NCBI GenBank assembly: GCA_036874045.1
Contig: CM072341.1
Span: forward strand, 2,430,501 to 2,494,500
Length of the DNA: 64,000 nt
Source: Cymodocea nodosa
Taxonomy: Eukaryota; Streptophyta; Magnoliopsida; Alismatales; Cymodoceaceae
Direction: 5' to 3'
Part shown: positions 1 through 11,874 of the stretch, piece after piece
Position numbering within the stretch: position 1 is the first letter of the stretch
How the letters are laid out: each line of letters begins with the position of its first letter
Program-made: the position numbers and the translations under genes
The notes under the pieces: generated by a model
What the model was told of the DNA's origin: nothing
Database searches by the model: none
Seen by the model: the letters and a program-made list of their open reading frames with translations, nothing else

Positions 1-395
1 AAAGTATTTTTTTAGTTAATTGATTTTAAATTATGGCACATAATTAGTAATCCTATAGTGTTAGCCACAACTCTATATGATACTTGGACTTTTGATGAAA
101 AGGAGCGAATGACACTGAATGCTAAATGTTTAAACATATTGTTCTATGCTTTATCTCATGATCAATTTAATAAAGTATCTATATATCAAATTGCATATGA
201 GATATGACATGCATTAGAAGTTGCTAATGAAAGTACTAATTAGGTTAAAGAATCTAATATTAATATGTTAGTATATAAATGAGTTTTTTAAAATACACAA
301 AAATGAATGTATCTCTGACATATTTTTCTGTTTTCTTGAGATTGTAAATTCTTAAAAATCATTAGCCAAGAATTTTGAGGGGAAAAATGATCTAG
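1..395 (+). pseudogene. SIRE-type Ty1/copia gag fragment (broken)
   Basis: This is a decayed piece of a retrotransposon capsid (gag) gene. It can be followed by eye against the better preserved gag at 31.7-32.4 kb: both encode a run like LNAK-LNILF-AL, then K-S-Y-AYE-WHALEV, then a VKE-I-NMLV-K stretch. Here the frame is interrupted by stops such as TGA within the TGGCATGCATTAG equivalent at about 207 and TAG at about 241. Its 5' end lies outside the window. After about 395 the sequence switches abruptly to an RT region of a different copia lineage, with protease and integrase missing. It is a fossil fragment and not an active gene. Confidence 0.7.
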
Positions 396-412
396 GCTGT
401 TAAGGACAGAAA

Positions 413-1858
413 TTAGAGAATTGCTATGGACATTGAAATCAAGGCTCTACAAGAGAATGAGAAATGGGAAATAGTTAATTTGCCACTTAATTGGAAACCC
501 GTTAGGGGTAGTGGATATATAAAATTAAATATAAATAAAAAGCTACAAAAGGATACATCTACAAGGAAGATAGTGACTTTCAAAAAACTTTTACTCGTAA
601 CTAAAATGGTAATTCTTAGGACCTCCCTTTCTATAGTTGTGAAGAATTGGCCTCTATAACAAATGGATGTCATCAATGTTTTACTTTCTGGAAATTTTAA
701 AGAAAAAGTTTACATGAGTCTTCTTCCAAGTTTCAACGGTAAGGGAGAGTTAACGAATAAAGTTTGTCATCTAAAGAAATCTATTTATATCCTCTAGAAA
801 TTAGTTCAATTAATCGACTAACGTACTTTTGAATGCAAGATTTGTGCAATCAAATATTTGATTATTTACTCTTCATATACAAAAGGGATCAAGTACAACT
901 TATCATTCTTGTGTATGTAAATGATATCTTGATTGCAAGGAATAGTTTTTACTACATACTCAAGTTTAAAGTGATTCTTCAAAATAAGTTTAAAATCAAA
1001 GATTTGAGTAAGTTGAAAGTAATTCCTCGGTTTAAAGTTTGCTCACTATAAACATGGCATTAATGTAAATCATCATAAAAATACACTTAAACTTTTAACA
1101 AACTGTGGTCATTTAGGAGTAAACCCAACTAAAACTCCCATCAATGATCATCTTCAACGTGATTATGATGATGCAATGTTATGAAAGATCACATCGAACA
1201 TAAAGCGTTAATAGGAAACTCAATTTATTTGACTACTACTAGACTCAATATTTGTTATATTGTTAATCACTTAGGCCAGTTTATGACCTAACCCTACAAT
1301 GAGCACTATGAAGCTGCTCTCCACGTGGTGAAATATCTAAAAGGTAATCCCCAACAATGTATTTTTTCTATTGTGATAATTCACCCAAATTAAAATATTA
1401 TGTTGATTCTAATCGAGGGAATCGTGTTTTTTCCAGAAGATCCACTATTGGATACATTGTTACTTTGGAAACTCTCCCACGTCATGGTAAACAAAAAAAC
1501 AACATGACTTAGAACCTTGCTGAAGTAGAATATCAAGCAATGGCTTATGATACACTTGAAATAACATGACTGGCTTATTTGTTATCTGATTTGAACTTCC
1601 AAGTGCAAAGGCCCATACAAATATTTTGCGATAACAAAGCTACCATGCACATAGCCACCAACCATGTATTTCATGAACGTATCGTAAGTATATTGAAATC
1701 AACTGCCACATCACTCGTGACAAAGTATAAGGGAGTTATACGACCAGTTGTTGTAACATCAAATCACCAAAGGTCGATGTCTTCACAAAACAACTACAAC
1801 AGAAGGACTTCTTTCAAATAATCAACTAGTTGGGAGTGCACTCCATGCACACTTCAAT
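413..1858 (+). pseudogene. Ty1/copia reverse transcriptase-RNase H remnant
   Basis: Several short frames give recognisable copia RT and RNase H blocks in the right order. An ALQENEKWEIVNLP block at about 450-480 corresponds to the start of RT. A QMDV-like block lies near 661, and YVNDILIA (the YVDDILI catalytic box with D changed to N) at about 915-940. The RNase H part shows YEAALHVVKYLKG near 1308-1340, a TIGYIVTL block near 1445, an AEVEYQAM block near 1523, and CDNKATMHIATN at about 1627-1662. Many stops and frameshifts separate the blocks, so no protein is made. The terminal blocks look closer to the Ale/Retrofit side of copia than to the SIRE element at 29.7-43.1 kb, which suggests a junction of two unrelated copia fragments at about 395-413. 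Confidence 0.8.
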
Positions 1859-2042
1859 TTGAGAGGGAGTGTCAAAATGACCTTAACGGTCATCCATTAT
1901 ATTCACTTATCTATCATTCATTTTGGTTATTGACCCAACGGTAAGACTTTATAGGTACCCTTAATATTTAACCATCACCTTCTTCTAATTAGGGTTAATT
2001 CAAGTCATTTAGAGAAACCATTCAAGAACCCTTGAGTTTGTT
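1858..2042 (+). mobile_element. PPT and 5' part of a copia 3' LTR
   Basis: Immediately after the RNase H remnant comes a purine tract TTTGAGAGGGAG (about 1858-1869), followed by TGTCAAAATGA at 1870. That is the expected order of polypurine tract then LTR start (TG). The LTR-like sequence continues to about 2042, where it meets a candidate inverted-repeat element. Part of it may resume after 3187, but no CA end could be fixed. The 5' LTR is not in the window. Confidence 0.5.
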
Positions 2043-3187
2043 TGTGCATGTTTACCATCAAGAAATGAAATGACAAAAAATTATTAAAATGATGGTAAAT
2101 GGAAATGATAAGACATGATGAGAAATACAAGGTTATTTATGCATGCATGGGAAATGATGGAGAATGAAGTATTTAATAGTTGTAAAAAATGATAGGAAAT
2201 GTATTATTTAATAATTTTAAAAATATTAAATAATAAATTAACAAAATTACTATCAACTTAAAAAATAATATTTTAAATAATATAATATATATTAACAATT
2301 TATTAAATACAAATGTAACATGTGAAATAACTTATATACAATATACACATGTAAAATAACTTATCATTGCAAATATAATTTATTACAAGTAATTTATAAC
2401 AAAAATATTAGAAGTAATTGCTAGCAAGTTCCTCAAGCATTTTAGTCATTTTTTTCCTCACACAAGGGAAGTAATATATTTTATTTCTAAAATATTTAAT
2501 TACTACTTTAGATATTTATATATTAAATTCAAAATATTTATATTTTATATTCAAAATATTTCAATCTTTTTATTTTAAATATTTATGTTTTCTATCTAAA
2601 ATAATTTGATTTTTAGATATTTATATTTTCTATACAATTTATTTTTCCTCCCTTTTTCTTTTCTTTTCTTTTCTTTCTCTTTATTCTTTATTCTTTTGTT
2701 TTTATATATATATTTTTACTACCCATTCGTCTTCTTCAGCATTGACGGAGCTCCGTTGACTACCGCTACAATCGCGCTACCGCCCGACAGCCAGTTGAGG
2801 TCGAGCACCTGATCGCCACGATGCCGCTTGAAATTGGTTTGTGACTGACGATTACAGACTAATGCTCGGAAATAGAAAGACTTGGGGCGACGAGCTTCGG
2901 CTGACGACGATTGCAGTGACAATGGCGACCAAACGGACGAACGCTGACGACGACGATTACAGCGACGCAGGCAGGCGAACGGGCGAGACAATATGGGAGT
3001 TTCGCGAATCGGAAAAATGGGGTTTTTGGTTATTGCAGAAGAGGGGACACGGAAAAAGAAAATTTTTGGGTTAAAAGAAAATCGAGACGGGAAAAATAAG
3101 ATTTGATTTACCATGTGCACAGGTAACCATGAGAAATAATTTCTCCCTATTTCTTCTTCTTTCGTTTCTCATGGTTATCATGTGTAC
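2043..3187. mobile_element. Candidate non-autonomous inverted-repeat DNA element
   Basis: The left edge reads TGTGCATGTTTACCATCAAG and the right edge, read on the minus strand, TGTACACATGATAACCATGAG, so the two ends form imperfect terminal inverted repeats of roughly 25-30 bases. A third, internal copy of the end motif at about 3113-3140 pairs with the right end to form a strong hairpin (about 3113-3187). The left two thirds is very AT-rich; the right third (about 2740-3070) is GC-rich with GACGACGAT-like runs and could be a captured host fragment. No transposase is visible and no clear target duplication was found. It appears to have landed in the copia LTR that starts at 1870. The class (hAT, Mutator or other) cannot be told. 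Confidence 0.4.
2740..3074. other. GC-rich island of unknown origin inside the inverted-repeat element
   Basis: This stretch differs sharply in composition from its AT-rich flanks. It has short open frames on both strands (for example 2841-3074 plus and 2719-3120 minus), none with a recognisable domain. Repeated GACGACGA and CGACG motifs make the open frames unconvincing. It may be an exon fragment picked up by the surrounding element, which some non-autonomous plant DNA transposons do, but I see no homology to the one host gene in the window. Confidence 0.3.
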
Positions 3188-4007
3188 AAAACCCCACTTA
3201 ATCTTTAAGGGAAACCCCCCTTAATCTTTAAGGGACTTTGTCTCAATGTTTTGCTGAGAGAGTTTGCCGAACTTCTTTCTTAGGTGTTTTTGTTTGACGA
3301 CGTTTTGTTGTTTTAATTCTTTGTTCAAGCTCTATTTTTGTTGGCTCACTTTACTAATCCTCGGAACTTGATTTCTGTTTGAATGTATTCGAAACTTCAA
3401 CGATAGAACCTTATTTTCTTTTATCAAATACATATTTCTAAGAGAACCTAGAGGCTCCTCTCGACGTTTCCGTATGCAAACGTCGATCGGCGGTGACAGA
3501 CTCGCACATTGCCGGATCAGGAGGAGGCACGACCATCGATCTCAGGCAGTTTTCGATTTTCCCCTACAGCTTTGTTTCGTTGGTGGCATGAATTCAGGTC
3601 TCGAGGATTTTTTTTCTTTTTTTGGTTTTTTGAATGGTTGATTTTGAAGGACGTTAAATTTTGATTACTTTTCTTCTAATGTGATGAGAATTAATGAATG
3701 TTTACGTAAATCGTTCGCGATTAGGGGCAGGTAGATGATCACCAAAGTCTATCTCACATCATGTTCATGACATAATTATTAACGTGATCAGAAGCACTTT
3801 ACCCAGTGCACAAGCAACCAGGTGGCGTGAGTGGGGGGGCGTCAACAGACAAGATTTTCTTAAAAAAATGGTTTACCAGGAACTAGCGTGTTTCGAATCT
3901 CGATAAGATTCGAACGCACGGTGACGAAGACCCAGGATCTCAGCAAGCCATCACCATCTCTTCTTCCAAACCTCCGACCAGCAACCTGACCAAGGAGGGC
4001 GGTAGAC
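3188..4007 (+). other. Upstream region of the CAP10-family gene
   Basis: No gene is seen here. It begins with a direct repeat CTTAATCTTTAAGGGA at about 3198 and 3219, the second copy forming a CCTTAATCTTTAAGG palindrome. A mixed stretch (3240-3600) may include leftovers of the copia LTR that starts at 1870. The last 800 bases should hold the promoter and 5' UTR of the gene starting at 4008, but I could not place a convincing TATA box. An in-frame TGA at 3987 closes the reading frame upstream of the chosen ATG. Confidence 0.4.
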
Positions 4008-6075
4008 ATGGTGGCGAGGAGGCTGCCGTCGACTACCAACCGCGCGTCATCCTCTTTTTCTAGGTCAGCCAAACGGAAATGGTCGTGCACTACTGGTCTG
4101 GCCGTCTTCACTCTTCTCGCTGGCGTCCTGGTTTACTCCGGCTACGTCGACGTCGCTGTGAGCTTCTTTCTTTTGTTTCTCTGAAAGAAGATAACGAAGA
4201 ATTTTTTCTTTTTTTTTCTAATACGGTGGTAGCTTATGACGTGGCCTTCCCGCCCGTCACGTGAAGCTCAATCTGGCGAACTCAGACGTGGGCGAAACCT
4301 ACCACCACCACTCACGTGCCCACCGCATGGCGGCAGCAACCTGACCTGCCCACACCATCCACCACCAGTTGAAGCGGTGGCTGCCAACGCCGACGAGGCT
4401 TCTTCCCCTGTATGCCCAGAGTACTTTCGATGGATCCACGAGGACCTCCGTCCGTGGAAGGAGACGGGGATCACAAGGGAGATGTTGAGGGCAGCGAGCA
4501 AGACGGCATACTTCCGAATGGTGTTGGTGAAGGGTAGACCCTACGTGCACTGGTACCGGCAGGCCCCTGACAGATTGCATCAGAGGGCCGTCTTCACCGT
4601 GTGGGGGCTCCTCCAACTCCTACGGAGGTACCCCGGCCGCGTGCCTGACTTCGATCTCACCTTCGACTGCTTCGATATCCCGAGAATCAGAGTCGCCGGC
4701 GACCCTCCACCCAAGGGTCCACCTGCACTGTTCCACTACTGCGGCGACGACAGCACAGCGGACATCGTGTTTCCCGACTGGTCCTTCTGGGGTTGGTATA
4801 GCACCGGCGACGTTATATTACACTGCTGCATGTGGTGTACGCACCTCGATGATCGACCAATATTCCTTGCTTCATAACGTAACTATGCATGCTTGATTTG
4901 TGTTGTTGTAGGCCGGAAACCAACATCAAGCCGTGGGAGGAGCTGTCGGAGGAGATGAAACAGGGAAACAGGAAAACCCGATGGGTGGATCGGGCGCCGT
5001 ACGCGTATTGGAAGGGCAACCCCGCCATGACTCCCCAGAGGAGGTACTTGGTCCACAAGTGCAATGTTTCCGCCGCTGGAGACTGGAACGCTCGCCTCTT
5101 CGTGCAGGTCCATCCTCAACCCTAATTTACTTCTTAATTCGACATTGCACTTTTTGATCATATTCTCTTATAATTTCTCTGATCATGCAGAATTGGGCGA
5201 CGGAGACGAGGACGGGATTCCAAACATCTGAGTTGTCCAGCCAATGCAATTACAGGTACAACAAAATTGCATGTATATATATACAGAATATTCTGCCTAA
5301 ATAATTTATTTTACAACATTATGAATCACATCTTGATGTAAAAATATTATGAATATCTAGAAACAAATGGACTCTCACAGTTGATTTACGAATGGTAGGT
5401 ATAAAATTTACATGGAGGGGAAGGCATGGTCGGTGAGTCAGAAGTACATCATGGCGTGTGATTCTCCAAACCTGCTGGTTTCCGCCAACTTCTACGAGTT
5501 CTTCACCAGGAGTCTGATGCCCATGCAACACTACTGGCCGGTGAAGACCGTGGAGAACTGCACCTCCATCAAGTTCGCCGTCGCCTGGGGAAACCAACAC
5601 CAGAAACAGGTAGGTGCATGCATGCATGGTGGCTCGATCGATCGCTCTGGTACGATGGCGGCCGGTGATTTAAATTGTATGCCAAGCCACATGGAGCTCT
5701 TATATAATTTGATTGATCGCTGGACAGGCGGAGGCAATAGGGAAGGAAGGGAGCGACTACATCCTGGAGAAGGTGAAGATGGATTACGTGTACGACTACA
5801 TGTTCCATCTATTGAACGAGTACTCGAAGCTCCTCAAGTTCCAGCCCACCCCGCCGCCCAACGCCGTCGAGTACTGCTCCGAGATGATGGCTTGCGGTGA
5901 AGAAGGGTTGAAGAGGGACTTCATGATGAAGTCCATGGTAAACGTCTCCCGGTCTTCTGACCCGTGCAGGTTGCCGCCTCCGTTTGATCCGTTGGAGTTG
6001 GAAGCCATCCGGCGGAAGAAGGTAGAGGCGATGAAGCAGGTGGAGGATTGGGAGCGAACGTTGAAGGTGGATTAA
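4008..6075 (+). CDS. CAP10/DUF821 (GT90, Rumi/POGLUT-like) O-glucosyltransferase family protein
   Basis: Six exons fit one frame with GT-AG introns: 4008-4157, 4233-4795, 4912-5107, 5191-5255, 5399-5609 and 5728-6075, giving 510 residues. The ATG at 4008 follows an in-frame TGA at 3987. Residues 1-26 are basic and Ser-rich (AKRKW), then a hydrophobic segment at about 28-47 makes a type II signal anchor, so the catalytic domain should face the Golgi/ER lumen. A Cys/Pro-rich stem (about 77-110) leads into the CAP10 domain: CPEYFRWIHEDLRPW at about 111, DWSFWGW ending at 238 across intron 2, YAYWKGNP, CNVS and DWNARLF in exon 3, MEGKAWSVSQKYI and FFTRSLMP..HYWP in exon 5, MDYVYDYMFHLLNEY in exon 6. 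Length and order match plant DUF821 proteins. Animal Rumi/POGLUT1 transfers glucose to Ser of EGF repeats; the plant substrate is not evident, so the activity is inferred from family. All exons are GC-rich and show no stop or frameshift. Confidence 0.9.
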
Positions 6076-6135
6076 TTAATTAATTAACTCCCACAAACAC
6101 ACACACACACACAAACCAGAACCATGCCTGTGATT

Positions 6136-6141
6136 AATAAA
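6136..6141 (+). terminator. Likely polyadenylation signal of the CAP10-family gene
   Basis: A canonical AATAAA hexamer lies 61 bases after the stop codon, in an AT-rich 3' region preceded by a short CA-repeat (about 6094-6113). Plant near-upstream elements are variable, so the actual cleavage site cannot be fixed. Confidence 0.5.
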
Positions 6142-9100
6142 GGTAGGTATGAATTATGTAATGGAACGAATGATGTCTATTTTGAAGTGATTATAAGCAT
6201 ACGAAACGGTTGTTTTGGATTTGTAACTGAAGCAGCTAGAAATGATGCAGCAAATTAAGGAGAAAGAGAAAACTGTTAAGAATTAATGATACTTGTTACC
6301 CTAAATCCACTTGAATATGTACACCAAATTAAACATTAGAATATTTGTAATATGCATTATTAATTATCATCCACCCTCTCTCTCTCTTTAAGGTGAAAGA
6401 AGTTAACATTAATGGCCTTTAGCTATGAAAGCCTGTTACCAGTTGAAAACCACCAGTGAATTAAAGTAGAGTTTCAACAACTGGTACCATAGGGCAACTT
6501 AGAAAATAAGTAGAAAAATAGAAGAAGATGTGTGATAGCAAAAACACTCTAAGTGAAGCAAGGAAGTAAAAATGCTAAAACTTGAAATGGAGTAAAAGAG
6601 ATTCCAAAACAAGCTACTTTCATCTTTGTCAGCCCACCTCGGCGGCAAGATTTGATTCTGTTTCATTGGTTACCAACATTAATTTTTAAGGCATTCAGCT
6701 CTATTGGGTCGTCCTTGTAAAGATGCAGCGTGCCAGTTTCAAAGCGATTGAGCCTTATTAAGGTTGTTAGCTCCCACACCTAAGGATAAATTTTTTTAGC
6801 CAAAAGGTCGTTTATTCTAAAATTTTGGAACGCCCAAATGGGAACTACCTTGTTGTTGTTCGTTGATTTATAAATGGTGAGTGGTGCTACATTGCAATTT
6901 GGTCTCCAAGAATTTCTACATCTTGATCAAAATCAAGAGGTCAATCTCAAGTCACGATCTGAAGAGTTGTGTTTGACATGAATTTATCAATCTCCATCTG
7001 CCTACAATTATGAATGTTAATCTCTCTAGTGAGTTTGTTGTCTTGATTATCAGAATGTGGGTAGATTTTATCACTCTTTCCGGCCACTATAATCCATACT
7101 GCATCATGATGACGTCTAACCTGTTAGGTATTTGATTAATACAATTTTGACGATGACAAAATCAATTATGCCTTGTGAATGTAATGATGTAAAAAAAGAA
7201 GATTTTTACATGTATATATAAGTTGCCCTAAGTAGATATAGAAAAGGAACACGAAAATGACCAAGCAAGGTACAGAAGAAACTTAGACGTAGAAAATGCA
7301 AATTCTTAGGAGGCTGAAAATTTACAATAATTGATGTAATTTTCATTTTATTTAGTCATTGGTGAAAATGCAAATTCATAGGAGGTTTTCATCCTCACAC
7401 AAGGTTTTCCACACATTTTAGGATCCTTGAATCGTTATTAAGCTTATCTTTTTTATCATCTTGTGGTCGCAATGTTACTATTTATTAAGATAAGAGGACG
7501 CCTGTTACCCGTGTACAACGCGTGAAAATCATTACCAAATTCGATAGATTGAGGAAGAGAAGTCAGGGGAGGAGGAGAAGCAAAATAAACATGAACATGG
7601 AAGTATTTTAATTTCTTTCTAACAAAATGAGGAGGATTTTTGCAGCAGAGATATAATTATAATGGGCCGGCGGAATCAGCCCACTACCGAAAAGCAAAAG
7701 TAATGGAGATAGCCCCAATACAAGGAGATACTGGGCTCATTTTATTTGTAGAATCATAGTGTTCCGTTTTCCCGTCGATTGTTAAGAATAAAAAGGAATA
7801 TCACTCTGTAGTAAGAGGAACCCCCTACTCACCACTCCTGTGCTGTTGATCTTATACGTCACACTTATGTTTGTCATAGGAAACCTCGCTTTGCACACTT
7901 ACCATACGGAGCAAACAAGAGAGCCCACGAACAAATACTATCGTAACCAATGTATATATATAGAAAAAGTGTGCATAATACGATATGCTTTTTCGAAAAA
8001 TTAGGACATTTTCTAGAGATTCGAACTCCCAGTAATAAAAACGATGAAGAAGTTCTTCACCGTCCGGATGCATAATACAGTGCTAGTCTAATAGTTTCTC
8101 TACTCTTACGGTAACGTTGACGATGGAATAAGTTAAGGTGATGATTTCTGTAACTAGTCATATATGTAACCCTATCCGTCAGTTGTCATGCATGCTATTA
8201 CAATATATATAACGTGACAGGCATATGGCAATGAAAGCATCTGACATCTGGAAACTACCTCTAACATTGTTTAATTCGACGACAACTACTTCCATCAAGT
8301 GAAATTAAAATAAAAAATGGTACCGCACATGTTCTCCAACCAACGTTGAAAATAAAATGACGGGGTTCTACACAGACGAGAGGGAAAATGCCAATTGAAT
8401 CGCGTTGACGCCGTAGAGACAGATCAAATTAAACTGTTCTCTTATTTATTATATCTCATGTTGGAAGAAAGAGATTGATAACCTTATTTAGTATAGCTAA
8501 TAGTCTATCATCTATTTATATCATATCGACCAACGATATAATTTAATTACACTGAATTATATTAAATCGTTTTTTTTTTTTTTTTAACACGCTGATGCTA
8601 GGAACTTGTAAAAGTCTAGTATATTGATATTAGAGCAGACTTCTAAATTTTACAAATTTGATATATCAATTTTATAGTCAGTACATTCAAAAGTTCTATC
8701 TGATTCTCAATATATTATTTTTATAAATATTATATTACTTAAAAAAAAATAAAACAAATTTTTGTCATGCCAATCCCACATACTCAAACTGTATTATTTC
8801 AATTAATGACATAGTTTGTCCTAAGTTAAGTTATTAGGTTTAATTCATATATATATATATATATATATAAGAAAAGTAGTATTGTAAGTGCTTATATCAT
8901 TCATGTCGATCTAAACAGTATAAATCACACTTAAAATTTTAAAAAAAAGACAAAAATGTAATTCATTTTTCCATGAACTTTTATATCAGGTTGAATTTTT
9001 TTCTTTATAAAAATTATGTCACAAAGTAATTAACACTTTATATGTAAGTACCCAACGACACTTCAAATATTCTTATTAAATTTTTTAACAAAGATGATAA

Positions 9101-9179
9101 TTTTTTATTCATTAAATTCAAATAAAAGTTTAAGATATCCTTATTCCAGTCAATTAAATTATACATGTGATTTTCTATC
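6142..9179. other. AT-rich intergenic stretch with no recognisable gene
   Basis: No open frame here has a recognisable domain; the longest (7852-8073, minus, 73 codons) is low complexity and unsupported. The stretch has a short CT run near 6375-6390, a T-run at about 8572-8585 and an AT microsatellite at 8847-8869. A TTCGAACTCCC sequence near 8019 resembles a Pol III B box, but no A box or tRNA-like fold accompanies it. It separates the host gene from the retrotransposon nest starting at 9180. Confidence 0.6.
8847..8869. repeat. (AT)n microsatellite
   Basis: Uninterrupted alternating A and T for about 23 bases. It is a simple repeat with no sign of function. Confidence 0.95.
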
Positions 9180-11150
9180 TATCTTGGTGTTTGTTACTTC
9201 TGTTTTTAATTGTTTTAATTTATCTTTATGTTTATATCAATAATTACTCTTAGAAGTAAACAAATAGCCTTTCACATAAATTAGATATTAATTTTAATTT
9301 GTATTTTAACTACAAGTGCACAGTGTATATTATATTTGTGTGAAAGTACAGGTCGATCCATAGAGATAGAGTAAGAATTGTGTATTATTCCGATTTTTAT
9401 ATTGGAATATATGTGTTCAGTAAGCACTCTGTAGAGTTATAGTTAACACAACGAATTTAGTTCGTGAAGTTATGGTTAACTCAACGGACTAACCTTATGG
9501 ACTTAAGTTAACTCTACGAGCTTATCTTTCTAGTTAAATATTGTTATTTATAGAGGAATTCGGCCAACCATTGAGCGGTTCCACAGATTGTAAATGACAT
9601 CAATTAAGCTCTTTAATATTAGTTAATACGAGATTTATCATTAAGCACTACTAACATTCAGATATTTCAAACAATAACCATTAAAATCTTTAAGTATCTG
9701 GAACGATTCAATTTCAGTAAATTGTAAAACTATTTTCTATTTTCTAAATCAAACAAACATAACACATTCACAATACTAACAATGATAACATTAATCACGA
9801 TATAAAACAAACAATACAACCCTTTAATACTAAATGTAAACACAGATAAGTTGTTGTTTTTGTTTTGATATGTTCTTGAAGATGAGCGAAAGGTGAAATG
9901 TAAAAATCTCTATCGACAATAAAAACTTATGTCACTACATGCGACGCGATTACACCACTGAAAACTTAATCACTTACAATCTTACCTCCTCTTCCTATAG
10001 AATCGTGAGTCTAGAATTGCAATATGATCTCCTCTTCAGCATACTGGCATCAACTCGAAACCAAGGCTAGAAGCTTTACGATCTCCTAGGGTATGAGTCG
10101 GTGCTTGGTGAAAATGGTTTCCCTTTTCGCGACGCGATTACTCCTCACAGTGGTTGTCAGGCACTATGTTTGGCTCGGAATCGACTCAACATTAGGAAAG
10201 TATCCTCACAGACCTTCGATGGTTAGTGATTATGGTGGTGGTGTGGAGCTTCAGGGAACTTCCGACGCTGCCTACAGTTAGCGCGGTCCTCCACCTCTAC
10301 ACACACACTTTCTACGTCTTTCTCCTCTTCTTTTATATTTCTTTCTGTAGTAACTACTTTTTAGATGATCGGTTGGATTTCCTTCATTCATATCAACGAT
10401 GGTGATTTCTTCTTCCTTCTGTGAGTGAATTCCTGTGTGATACATGTGATCGTGGTTTTCCTTTGAATGTCCTGTTTCTGTAACTGCTACAGTGGTATAT
10501 TAAAAAATAAATGGTTTGTGGAGTTATAGATAACTCAACAGACTTACTTCGTTGATTTAACTATAAAACACGTGCAATAAAGAAATAAGCTGCTAACATA
10601 ACGCATTACCTTAGTCTGTATTCAAGTAACTCAACGTGTACAGTTATACTAATTTAACTAGTTAAACATGTGCATCTCACGTGATATACTAAAGCATTTA
10701 AATTCAACACGTGCATAATTCTAACTTAATAAGTTCAAATATTTCGAATACTTAAAAATCTAACTATCCAATGCTTAGATGCATTTCGGATAGTTAGTAG
10801 ATAACTCACCGAAAATTCACTTAAATCATACATTAAAGTTTCAACACGTGTATTCTAGGAAATAATAAAATATTCTTTAAGCAATTAAACATAACTGTTC
10901 AGTACATTCAATATAACTCTCTGAAATAACATAAAATTTAGATACTTAGGAATTTTCCAGCCTGTAATTTATCGATAGTTTAGAAATGTACTTAATTAAC
11001 ATTAATTCCCTGAAATTATGCAGATTCCTTCATTAAAGCATATAACAGTGCAATTATAACATAATGGCTTAATTCTCATATGATAAGCTAAATATTATGT
11101 AATTAACCATCATTTAACCGTTAATATTATACACTTTTTCATTCTAAACA
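9180..11150 (-). repeat. 3' LTR of gypsy element D
   Basis: On the minus strand it begins TGTTTAGAATGAAAAAGTG at 11150 and ends near 9180, where the expected CA reads TA on the minus strand (TATCTTGG where the copy at 21873 has TGTCTTGG). It aligns by eye along its length with the LTRs at 11875-14045, 21873-23612 and 57773-59532. The polypurine tract next to its start (11151-11164) identifies it as a 3' LTR. Confidence 0.8.
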
Positions 11151-11164
11151 CTTCTCCCATACTT
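11151..11164 (-). other. Polypurine tract of element D
   Basis: The minus strand reads AAGTATGGGAGAAG directly before the LTR start, the position of the plus-strand primer in LTR retrotransposons. The same block in element C reads AAGTATGGGGGAAG before the LTR at 49437. Confidence 0.8.
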
Positions 11165-11874
11165 AAATTTTGCTAGTCCCTTAGCAAACTAAGATCTAAC
11201 TAGTTGGTCTTTCTAAAGTGTTAGAATTAATTCTTCATTTTGTTCTTCTTCAGAATACATAAATTAGATTACTATATAGATATTTTGTATTTTTTAGTAA
11301 TCTATTTTAACTTTGTTTTCTCCTCTTCAACCTACAAATATATTTAAAACATATGTAAATTACATACAAAATATATTAGCATCATATAGGTGTTACTTAT
11401 ATTATCATTTTTCTTCTTTTCAGCATCTGTTATCCTAAATTTTCCAATATGATTTCCATAATAAATTTCAACTACATACGAATCAAAACACAATCCAATT
11501 CAATATGATTAAAACAAATAGAATAAAGAATTGTATCGTAGATAAACAACTTCAAAAGTCTATTCTAGATTCATACTTTAATAATCCTAGATAACAGAAA
11601 ATATACTCGATTCAAAAGATATCTATATTTCACAAAACACTTTTATCTTTTTAAAATAGTATATGCATATTTGTACTTTAAAAGTTAATTTGAAAAACTT
11701 GAATCATACAAGAGCTTTCTAGTATACCCATGTATTGAGCTTTTAGTCAACAATCCTAGATTTGATCAGGATCTTAGGTTGCCAAATTTAAAGAGTCTTT
11801 TTTAGGTTAACAATCCTTACATACCTATCTGCTTAAGTACAAAAAGCTCGTGATCAAACAAGTCAATAACCTCT

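Noticed and set aside
2841-3074. 77-codon open frame in the GC-rich island
   Set aside because: No recognisable domain, repetitive GACGACGAT composition, and equally long frames on the other strand; GC-rich sequence yields such frames by chance.
8005-8060. Possible SINE or tRNA relic from a TTCGAACTCCC B-box-like sequence
   Set aside because: No matching A box at the right distance, no tRNA fold and no poly(A) or target duplication found.
7852-8073. 73-codon minus-strand frame
   Set aside because: No domain, no relatives in the window, low-complexity AT-rich context.
10093-10281. Short ORFs in gypsy LTRs (also near 12799, 22844, 45122 and 58407) that look conserved among copies
   Set aside because: They recur only because the LTRs are homologous; frames are shifted or broken between copies, and they lie in the U3/R noncoding part.
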